From contig CAYUXW010000001.1 of the NCBI GenBank assembly GCA_964449115.1, positions 23,419 to 87,418 of the forward strand: a DNA stretch of 64,000 nucleotides, given 5' to 3'. Position numbers and translations under genes: made by a program. This stretch comes from UBA1783 sp964449115 (GTDB taxonomy: Bacteria; Bacillota_I; Bacilli_A; Erysipelotrichales; Erysipelotrichaceae). Below are positions 52,466 to 58,845 of the stretch, piece by piece. Position 1 is the stretch's first letter, and every line of letters begins with the position of its first letter. Below the pieces are notes generated by a model. That model had not been told where the DNA came from. It made no database searches and saw nothing but the letters and a program-made list of their open reading frames with translations.

Positions 52466-52471
52466 AATAAA

Positions 52472-53224
52472 TTATCTAAATTCCATCTGTTTACGTATAA
52501 TATTTCTATTTAATTTATCATTTACATCTACTATTATTAAATTTCCCTGCTGTTCATCAAGCCATACAGCGAGAATATTTTCTTTTGGAACATCTAACTG
52601 CCAAATCTCTATCACTTGATCATAATCGTGAAATATCTGAGTATTGATTGCTTCCTGTTGTGACTGTAACCAGATAAAAGGTTGATTATAACTATCATTT
52701 TCAAATGCTCTGTAAAGAGTTATATTAGCAGGAAGACATTGATAATATGCAAGACTTTCCTTGTCCATAAGCGATGTCTTATCAGCATATTTAAAGATTT
52801 CAACCACATCATTACGATTAACCAAATAAGGCTTTTTATCAAATAAATAACGGAATTTGTTTTTCAGCATCTTACCCATATCTTCAGATGAGATAATCCC
52901 TTTTTTATAAAACTGCGAAAGTATAAATATAGTAAAATAGTTGGTCTCGATATAGTCAAATACCTCATCTACCCTTTTTATATCTTCAAATTGCTTAATA
53001 AGATGCTTTTTCCAGATTATAAAATTTTCCTGCTCATTTAAATCGAGTTTAGAATAGTTGCCATCATTTTCAACAACTACTCTTTTACTGGAAGTAAAAG
53101 GATGAATATACATATCATATTCTTCCGCAAAAACAACAAGTTTCATATCAATCATATCTTCCAGTACTTTTTTAATCTTATCTATATTTGTATCTATTTT
53201 ATTACAATTATCTTCTCTTTTCAT
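52472..53224 (-). CDS. Unrecognised protein, possible ADP-ribosyltransferase-like C-terminus
   Basis: A 250-residue soluble protein; I do not recognise it firmly. The N-terminal 160 residues are helical. The C-terminal part (about 166-240) reads NITLYRAFENDS, then PFIWLQSQQEAINTQ and ENILAVWLDEQQGNLIIVDV. The order YR, W, then a beta strand pair ending in IIVD resembles the ADP-ribosyltransferase fold of phage and toxin proteins. The glutamate expected just before the last strand seems to be missing, so activity is doubtful. GGAG lies 11 bases before the ATG. It is upstream of the amidoligase gene on the same strand. Confidence 0.5.
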   Translation of the reverse strand: MKREDNCNKIDTNIDKIKKVLEDMIDMKLVVFAEEYDMYIHPFTSSKRVVVENDGNYSKLDLNEQENFIIWKKHLIKQFEDIKRVDEVFDYIETNYFTIFILSQFYKKGIISSEDMGKMLKNKFRYLFDKKPYLVNRNDVVEIFKYADKTSLMDKESLAYYQCLPANITLYRAFENDSYNQPFIWLQSQQEAINTQIFHDYDQVIEIWQLDVPKENILAVWLDEQQGNLIIVDVNDKLNRNIIRKQMEFR

Positions 53225-53250
53225 AATGGATAGTCTCCTTTTTAATTTAA

Positions 53251-53273
53251 ACCATTATTTTATAACTAATGGT
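53251..53273 (-). promoter_or_regulatory. Promoter with overlapping inverted repeat
   Basis: ACCATTA (53251-53257) and TAATGGT (53267-53273) form a 7-bp inverted repeat flanking the likely -10 (TATAAA on the minus strand, 53259-53264) with TTTAGA 16 bases upstream. The placement suits a repressor operator. Confidence 0.4.
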
Positions 53274-53307
53274 AGTCATATCTAAACAAATGTATTCTGC
53301 TTATCTT

Positions 53308-53928
53308 TTATAATTTATCTTTTTGACATATTTCTATAAATGGACAATTTTCACAAATGGGATTTCTAGCCAGGCATTTATATCTACCAAAATGAATCAT
53401 TAGATGATGAAGCTTGGACCATTGCTCTTTTTTAAACTTTTCTTTTAATTTTTCTTCAACTACAACAGTAGAATCACTGGCAGAAGCCAGCCCTAACCTT
53501 TTACTAACTCGGTTAACATGAGTGTCAACAGCTATTGCTGGAATTTTAAATAATTCCGATAAAACGACATTTGCAGTCTTTCTCCCTACGCCATCAAGTG
53601 TTAAAAGTTCTTCATAGGTATTTGGTACCCTTCCATCAAATCTCTCTACAATCGCCTTAGAAAGGCTGACAATATTTTTGGCCTTATTTTTATAAAGGCC
53701 AATAGATTTAATAATTTTTTCTACATCTTCAGTTTCTGCTTGGGATAATAAATAAACATCAGGATATTTTTTAAAAAGAACTTCCGTTACCTTATTTACG
53801 GATATATCGGTTGTTTGAGCACTTAGTACAACAGCAACCAACAAATTATAATCATTTCGATAATTAAGTTCACAGCCAGCTTCAGGAAACAATTCCAACA
53901 GTTTTTGATAGATAACTTCACTATTCAT
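53308..53928 (-). CDS. nth: Endonuclease III
   Basis: Bifunctional DNA glycosylase/AP lyase for oxidised pyrimidines (206 residues). The helix-hairpin-helix LLTLDGVGRKTANVVLSE carries the catalytic lysine; the catalytic aspartate is in AIAVDTHVNRVSKRLGL. The iron-sulfur loop CLARNPICENCPFIEIC keeps all four cysteines (C-x6-C-x2-C-x5-C). I prefer the ATG at 53928 to 53934, since AAGGAA is then about 6 bases away. It overlaps dnaD by 8 bases, as in Bacillus. Confidence 0.95.
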   Translation of the reverse strand: MNSEVIYQKLLELFPEAGCELNYRNDYNLLVAVVLSAQTTDISVNKVTEVLFKKYPDVYLLSQAETEDVEKIIKSIGLYKNKAKNIVSLSKAIVERFDGRVPNTYEELLTLDGVGRKTANVVLSELFKIPAIAVDTHVNRVSKRLGLASASDSTVVVEEKLKEKFKKEQWSKLHHLMIHFGRYKCLARNPICENCPFIEICQKDKL

Positions 53929-54415
53929 CTTCATTTCCTTTAGCTAATATCCTATCGATATAATTTATTGATTTTTTGTTATATATTAAAGCCTCTCTTA
54001 GAGCCTTAATAATGGTACTGTAATCGTATAGCCTTAACCATTCAGAAATGGTTGAAGCTTCCTTCTGTGATAGTATTCTTCCAAATTCAGTTTCAAAAAT
54101 ATCAAAAATATCATTGTTCTCAATTATTTCATTCTTAGCTTCAAAAATATTATCAATATTAAAAATTACCTGTCCGCTGTCAGTTAATAAAACGAGATAA
54201 CCTTTTGATATTAAGGAAGCAATCGTATCATCAACAACATTTTTATCTAAATTAGAGCTTTTAGATAAAGTATTGATATTAGATGGTTCATTGTATTGAT
54301 TAAAATAGTCAATTAATAAAAGAAGTAATGCTTCATTACTATCAAGATTTAATTTACTGATATTTTCTAAAATCCAATTTCTTCTATTAAAGAATCTTTT
54401 CTGATAAATTTTCAT
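53921..54415 (-). CDS. dnaD: DnaD-domain replication initiation protein
   Basis: A 164-residue primosome protein. An N-terminal winged-helix domain (SNEALLLLLIDYF, LIDSLSK-like helix, GYLVLLTDSG) precedes the DnaD domain, FETEFGRILSQKEASTISEW and ALREALIYNKKSINYIDRIL. It helps load helicase at origins and restart sites. It is shorter than the Bacillus protein (232 residues), lacking the C-terminal tail. AGGGAGTG precedes the ATG; a TATAAT lies upstream at 54433-54438 on the minus strand. Confidence 0.9.
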   Translation of the reverse strand: MKIYQKRFFNRRNWILENISKLNLDSNEALLLLLIDYFNQYNEPSNINTLSKSSNLDKNVVDDTIASLISKGYLVLLTDSGQVIFNIDNIFEAKNEIIENNDIFDIFETEFGRILSQKEASTISEWLRLYDYSTIIKALREALIYNKKSINYIDRILAKGNEDE

Positions 54416-54453
54416 AAAATCACTCCCTTAATATTATACAATAATTTGCTTTG

Positions 54454-54483
54454 TTTACATATAGTTAAACAATATGATAAAAT
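54454..54483 (+). promoter_or_regulatory. Candidate promoter for the 168-residue Trx-like gene
   Basis: TTTACA (54454-54459), an 18-base spacer and TAAAAT (54478-54483), 15 bases before the ATG in the dnaD divergent gap. Confidence 0.4.
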
Positions 54484-54498
54484 AATTTAGGTGAAATT

Positions 54499-55005
54499 AT
54501 GATAAAAAGAAGTATTTTTTACACTTTAGTATTAGCACTGATATTTTTCGGAGTCTATCAAATATATCAAAGTTACAAACCAAAGGAAACAAAAAATCCA
54601 GTTGTTGAGATTAACTATGAATTTGATAAAGTTTTAACTATTGAAGAATTCAACAATCTTATCGTCAACAGCGAAGAACCTTTAAATGTTATTTTCTTTG
54701 ATTCTTCTTCAATTAACTCTCAATACTTGTTTAATACAATTCTAAAAGAAATTATGCTGAACAATGAAATAGCAAAAATTGAAAATCTAGTCTATGTAAA
54801 TTTATTGGGGTTTGATATTTCTGAATACAGTTCATTTAGACTGAAATATGGTTTCTCTTCAGTTCCTGCCTGTGCAAATATGAGCTATATTGAAGGATTA
54901 ATCGTTGTAAACAGCATCATTGAAGAAGGTAATAACAATATATTTACGATTCAGATAGTTCAGGATTGGCTAGTTAAAAATAATCTGATTGAAATTAAAG
55001 AATAA
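54499..55005 (+). CDS. Membrane-anchored thioredoxin-like protein without CxxC
   Basis: A 168-residue protein with one N-terminal membrane helix (about residues 5-22) and an extracytoplasmic domain. The pattern VIFFDSSSINSQYLFNTILK, VYVNLLGFD and RLKYGFSSVPACANM fits a thioredoxin fold with a cis-Pro (SVP), but the active-site CxxC is replaced by SSSINS and the only cysteine is after the cis-Pro. It may bind rather than reduce disulfides. GGTGA precedes the ATG. It stands alone on the plus strand among minus-strand genes, sharing a terminator with mtnN. Confidence 0.65.
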   Translation: MIKRSIFYTLVLALIFFGVYQIYQSYKPKETKNPVVEINYEFDKVLTIEEFNNLIVNSEEPLNVIFFDSSSINSQYLFNTILKEIMLNNEIAKIENLVYVNLLGFDISEYSSFRLKYGFSSVPACANMSYIEGLIVVNSIIEEGNNNIFTIQIVQDWLVKNNLIEIKE

Positions 55006-55030
55006 AAGTTGGAACTAATCCAACTTTTCT
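55004..55030. terminator. Bidirectional terminator between Trx-like gene and mtnN
   Basis: AAAAGTTGGA / TCCAACTTTT with a 5-base loop. The mtnN stop (55015-55017) falls inside the hairpin. Confidence 0.85.
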
Positions 55031-55707
55031 ATTATCTGTCTGCTAAATTGAGCTGCTCTTTTTGAGGCGATGAATTTATACTCATTGAAATCTAATTCAT
55101 TGCCTTTTTTTGTGACAATATCTGAAAATGATCTAATAACAAGAAATTTCTTTCTATATTCATGACAGCAGTGGGCAATTGAGCAGGCTTCCATATCACA
55201 GCCATATGCTTCTGGGAAATATTTTTGAATATATGCTACTTTCTCTTTAGAGCTAATGAAAGCATCACCTGATACAAGTGGTTTGACAAATACATTATAA
55301 TCATCACTTTTTATAACATTGTAAGCCAATTCTGTTAAATTTTTATCTGTATCAAAAGTATAGTAGTTATTATCAAACGAAGGATAAGTACTATCAATAG
55401 AATATAAATCAAAATCGTGATAAGTTACTCTGGAAGCTACAATCACATCCGCAATGTTGGCATCTTTATTAATTCCACCAGCTGTTCCAATATTTATGAC
55501 CAGTTCAATATCATAATTTTCTAATATTTTGGCAGTATTGATTGCACTGATTACCTTACCGATACCACAGGTAGCGACAATAACTTCTTTATCAGCAATT
55601 TTACCAATTGTATAATTCTGATTCATATTGGTGATATTTTTTTTATTTTCCACTATCTGTTCAACAGCTTCTCTTTCACAATCCATCGCAACCATTATGG
55701 CAATCAT
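55015..55707 (-). CDS. mtnN: 5'-methylthioadenosine/S-adenosylhomocysteine nucleosidase
   Basis: Nucleosidase (230 residues) that splits MTA and SAH, recycling by-products of SAM reactions and making the AI-2 precursor. IGIIGAMDxE-type start here reads MIAIMVAMDCEREAV, then VIVATCGIGKVISAINTA, NIGTAGG and the purine/ribose site GCDMEACSIAHCC with RSFSD. GGGGAG precedes the ATG. The start overlaps the nadD-yqeK stop by 4 bases, ending a seven-gene minus-strand run. Confidence 0.94.
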   Translation of the reverse strand: MIAIMVAMDCEREAVEQIVENKKNITNMNQNYTIGKIADKEVIVATCGIGKVISAINTAKILENYDIELVINIGTAGGINKDANIADVIVASRVTYHDFDLYSIDSTYPSFDNNYYTFDTDKNLTELAYNVIKSDDYNVFVKPLVSGDAFISSKEKVAYIQKYFPEAYGCDMEACSIAHCCHEYRKKFLVIRSFSDIVTKKGNELDFNEYKFIASKRAAQFSRQIIEKLD

Positions 55708-56540
55708 ACTACTCCCCTACTTTCCAAATATTCTATATTTTGTTTTTTTACTATTTCAAAGGCTTTATTTATGTCTTGGCAGGCTATTTCAATCTCTTTT
55801 GAGGAATCATACCCTCTAGATGGATCTAACTTATCAGCCACAAATATAAGTTTACTGTAGACATCATTATCATCTCCCAGACAATGATGTCTGATAGCCT
55901 TCAGCATTTTTCTATCTTTTAATCTGCAGCTATGCTTTAAATAATAATATCCTACATACGAATGCCAGACCTTATAATCATATTCAAATTCATATGGTTT
56001 ATAAATATTCATGTAGATAGAAAGTTCTTCTTTACTAAAATCTTTGGCTATATCATGATAAATACCAATCAAGTAAGCCTTATATTCATCCAATTTATTA
56101 CCTCTTGCTATTTTTACACATAAATCAGCTACTGATAAACAATGTTTGTATCTCTTTTTATTAATGTAAGAACTCATTATCTCTTTGGCATAGACACCAT
56201 TATTGAAAATATAACTGCAAACTTTTTTTTCAACTACTGTTATTTTTCCCTGTTTAAATAATTCACTCTGTTTATCATTTTCTTTATCTTCTATAAAGAA
56301 ATATTCATTATTTTTATCCATTTTCATAAGTCTTTGATAATTATTTATAAATACAAACTTACGATATGGTTTAATTGCCAATTTAACCATTTTTTCTCTA
56401 TGGTAGACATCAGGATTAATCGATCGATCAACATAAAAACATATTAAATCAGCATTACTCTGTTTTAATACTTTTTTTGCCTTTTTAATATGACCCTTAG
56501 TAATTGGATCAAACTGATTTATATAAATTGCAATTTTCAT
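55704..56540 (-). CDS. NadD-like/YqeK HD-domain fusion protein
   Basis: A 278-residue two-domain protein. The N-terminal part (1-120) begins like nicotinate-nucleotide adenylyltransferase: IAIYINQFDPITKGHIKKAK has the FDPxxxGH nucleotide-binding motif. The domain is about 70 residues shorter than NadD and the SxxxIR motif is not seen. The C-terminal part (125-278) is a YqeK HD hydrolase: YKHCLSVADLC, YHDIAKDFS, KAIRHHCLGD, FVADKLDPSRGYD. YqeK-type enzymes cleave diadenosine tetraphosphate. NadD-YqeK fusions are known in Mollicutes. Start and stop overlap yhbY and mtnN by 4 bases. Confidence 0.8.
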   Translation of the reverse strand: MKIAIYINQFDPITKGHIKKAKKVLKQSNADLICFYVDRSINPDVYHREKMVKLAIKPYRKFVFINNYQRLMKMDKNNEYFFIEDKENDKQSELFKQGKITVVEKKVCSYIFNNGVYAKEIMSSYINKKRYKHCLSVADLCVKIARGNKLDEYKAYLIGIYHDIAKDFSKEELSIYMNIYKPYEFEYDYKVWHSYVGYYYLKHSCRLKDRKMLKAIRHHCLGDDNDVYSKLIFVADKLDPSRGYDSSKEIEIACQDINKAFEIVKKQNIEYLESRGVV

Positions 56541-56830
56541 CTTGGTAAAAGAATTTTAGGTTCTTTGACATTCTTTTTATAAAGCACAATTTTTCGACCT
56601 AATTGACTGACGATTTCACTTTTTGTTTCACTGGCAATTTCAATAGCTAACTGTTCTGGTGTTGCCTCTGAAGTATTTAAAACCGAAATCTTGACCAGTT
56701 CATGAGCTGTCAATCCTTCAATTACTGAAGTTATTACGTTATCGGTTAAGCCATTTTTACCAACTATAATTGTTGGTTTCAAAGTGTTGGCTAAACCTTT
56801 CAAATATTGTTTTTGATTCTTTTTTAACAT
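56537..56830 (-). CDS. yhbY: YhbY-family RNA-binding protein (CRM domain)
   Basis: A 97-residue CRM-domain protein associated with pre-50S particles. Family sequence: LKKNQKQYLKGLANTLKPTI, VGKNGLTDNVITSVIEGLTA and HELVKISVLN with IGRKIVLYK-type ending (QLGRKIVLYKKN). The ATG directly follows the yqeH stop (TAAATG). The usual aroE between yqeH and yhbY is missing. Confidence 0.93.
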   Translation of the reverse strand: MLKKNQKQYLKGLANTLKPTIIVGKNGLTDNVITSVIEGLTAHELVKISVLNTSEATPEQLAIEIASETKSEIVSQLGRKIVLYKKNVKEPKILLPR

Positions 56831-57880
56831 TTAAATCATTGCCTTTCTAACATTTACATTAATTTGAGGAGCAGTATATATTACTATCTCCGCTTTTTCA
56901 CTGTTAATAGTTACAAAACCTAAGCCTGAAATGAAATATTCATTTTTTCCCTTATTGATAAAAGAATGTTTTTTCATATCTGAAAAGCTTCTGCAACTTT
57001 CCAAGACAGGGACAAGTTCTTTCCCATAATTGTTTTTCCAGAATTTATCCGCATTTTCAAATTTATTTCTTCTAATTTTCAGTAAGTTAGATACATAAAC
57101 GACGACATTTGCCTTCTTATTATTTAAAATATCTATTCTAGCCAACCCTCCAATTGATAAACTTTGGTTTTCCATCAGTTGATATACGATAGGTCTTATC
57201 TGCTTAACAGGAACAACTGTTTTTAATTGTTTATTACTCAGATACATTTGCATTGAGTTTTTTGGAACAATACCAACAGTATCAATTATATGATAATCAT
57301 CAGTTATTATTTCGTTAATATTGATTGTTGTTGCTGGATATCTGTTTACTGTAACTACCTTATCTTGCAGTAGATGATTTATAATCGTACTTTTACCTAC
57401 ATTAGCTAGACCAGTCATAATAACAGGTTTACTTTCAATATTGATATAATCATTAAAAACTCCAATAAAATCATCATTTACTCCACGCGTAATAATCGCT
57501 TTGGATTTAATATCTAATTTTTTAATTCGCTTTAATACATACTCGCCTAGTTTTTCATAGTTAAGCTTTGCTGGCAGAAGATCACATTTATTTAATATGA
57601 TATTACAACTATGCTGACGATAAAAATCTACTAAAACACTGTTTAAAGAACTATCTAAATCAAAAATATCAATTATCCAGACAAAATTACCATCTAATTT
57701 ATTTAATTGCTCAATTATTAAATCATTGTCAGGGAGAAAATCATTTTCTTTGTGCTGATCATAATGAATCATTCTGAAACATCTCTGACAATAATCCATC
57801 TTCAAATCTATAACATAACCTATTTCATCCTGGTTATCATTCTGCAGTAAAACTCCGCAGCCTAAACACTTGTTTTCCAT
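56831..57880 (-). CDS. yqeH: Circularly permuted ribosome-biogenesis GTPase YqeH
   Basis: A 349-residue GTPase needed for 30S assembly. A zinc finger (CLGCGVLLQ, YCQRCFRMIHYD) precedes the permuted G domain in the order G4 NKCDLLP, G5-like TRGVND, G1 GLANVGKSTIINHLL, G3 DTVGIVP. A C-terminal TRAP-like RNA-binding domain follows. The ribosome site is weak (AGGAT). It lies 6 bases after the unknown membrane protein gene. Confidence 0.95.
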   Translation of the reverse strand: MENKCLGCGVLLQNDNQDEIGYVIDLKMDYCQRCFRMIHYDQHKENDFLPDNDLIIEQLNKLDGNFVWIIDIFDLDSSLNSVLVDFYRQHSCNIILNKCDLLPAKLNYEKLGEYVLKRIKKLDIKSKAIITRGVNDDFIGVFNDYINIESKPVIMTGLANVGKSTIINHLLQDKVVTVNRYPATTININEIITDDYHIIDTVGIVPKNSMQMYLSNKQLKTVVPVKQIRPIVYQLMENQSLSIGGLARIDILNNKKANVVVYVSNLLKIRRNKFENADKFWKNNYGKELVPVLESCRSFSDMKKHSFINKGKNEYFISGLGFVTINSEKAEIVIYTAPQINVNVRKAMI

Positions 57881-57886
57881 CTACAA

Positions 57887-58843
57887 TTACATCCTGGTAA
57901 AAAGATAGTACACTAACAAGACTATATTACCGATAACCAAACCAACAATAATCATCGTCAACAGAGAAATAATATTTTCTTCTTTCTCTTCTTTAAGGAA
58001 TTCCAGTTCTTCCTGTTCCAGTTCAGATTGCTCGCTAATCTTTTGTTTTTCAATTTCTTTGTAGATATAATTTGCTTTCTTTAAATCTTTTGAATCTACC
58101 TGATCAGTCACAACCAACTGTGGTATACCCTGAGTATTCAAATAGGAACTTTCAGATTGTTCAATATACAACATTTGAGTATTAGTTAAATCAACAGAAA
58201 CCGCTACGTCTTCAGTGATGACATCCTGTGAGACTTTCTCTAAGTGCACTTCTTCTTTTTCAGGTTGGACTTCTTCAACTGCAATTTCCTGCTGCACTGA
58301 TTTTTCAGCTTTTTCTTCCATATTTTCTGTTTCTCTGATTTTCTTCATTGATAAAGTGTCATATAAAACTTCAATTACATCCTGCGGTTTTTCTTCACTT
58401 ATAATTTCATCATCTTCGACAACTATTTTATATTCTATTTCATTATCTTTTTTATCAACTGATTTTTCTTTTATGACTTCACCTGTTTCATCAGTTATTT
58501 TTTCATTATCTATTCCAAAAAACTCAATTTCGCTTGAATCAACAAATTCGTAATTATCATCTTCAATTTCTTCATCAGATAAAATATATTCATCTATTTC
58601 TTCATCACTTAATTTCTCATAATCTTCTTCTTCAGGATTATCTGTAGAACTTTTCTTTTTACTAACAAATTGAACAATCATTAATATCACTGCAATTATT
58701 AAAGATGGAATAGCGATAAAGAGCTGATAAAGAGGATTTTCCAGTAGATAGACTCCATTATAGTAAGTTATCAATAAGAAACATCCAATAAATAAAGCAA
58801 CATATATACATAACAAAACTATTAAACGTGAAAATCTATTCAT
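57887..58843 (-). CDS. Unrecognised acidic membrane protein
   Basis: A 318-residue protein I do not recognise. Two N-terminal membrane helices (about 7-28 and 40-60) and one at the C-terminus (about 295-315) bracket a long, very acidic low-complexity middle (EEEDYEKLSDEEIDEYILSD, later a Glu/Lys-rich stretch) that must lie on one side of the membrane, probably the cytoplasm given the basic KKK after helix 2. I chose the ATG at 58843, since GGAGG is then 7 bases away; an ATG at 58849 abuts it. It sits between parC (2 bases) and yqeH (6 bases). Confidence 0.75.
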   Translation of the reverse strand: MNRFSRLIVLLCIYVALFIGCFLLITYYNGVYLLENPLYQLFIAIPSLIIAVILMIVQFVSKKKSSTDNPEEEDYEKLSDEEIDEYILSDEEIEDDNYEFVDSSEIEFFGIDNEKITDETGEVIKEKSVDKKDNEIEYKIVVEDDEIISEEKPQDVIEVLYDTLSMKKIRETENMEEKAEKSVQQEIAVEEVQPEKEEVHLEKVSQDVITEDVAVSVDLTNTQMLYIEQSESSYLNTQGIPQLVVTDQVDSKDLKKANYIYKEIEKQKISEQSELEQEELEFLKEEKEENIISLLTMIIVGLVIGNIVLLVYYLFTRM

Positions 58844-58845
58844 AG

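Noticed and set aside
58215..58553. Plus-strand Ser/Thr-rich open frame
   Set aside because: Antisense of the acidic coding region of the membrane protein at 57887-58843.
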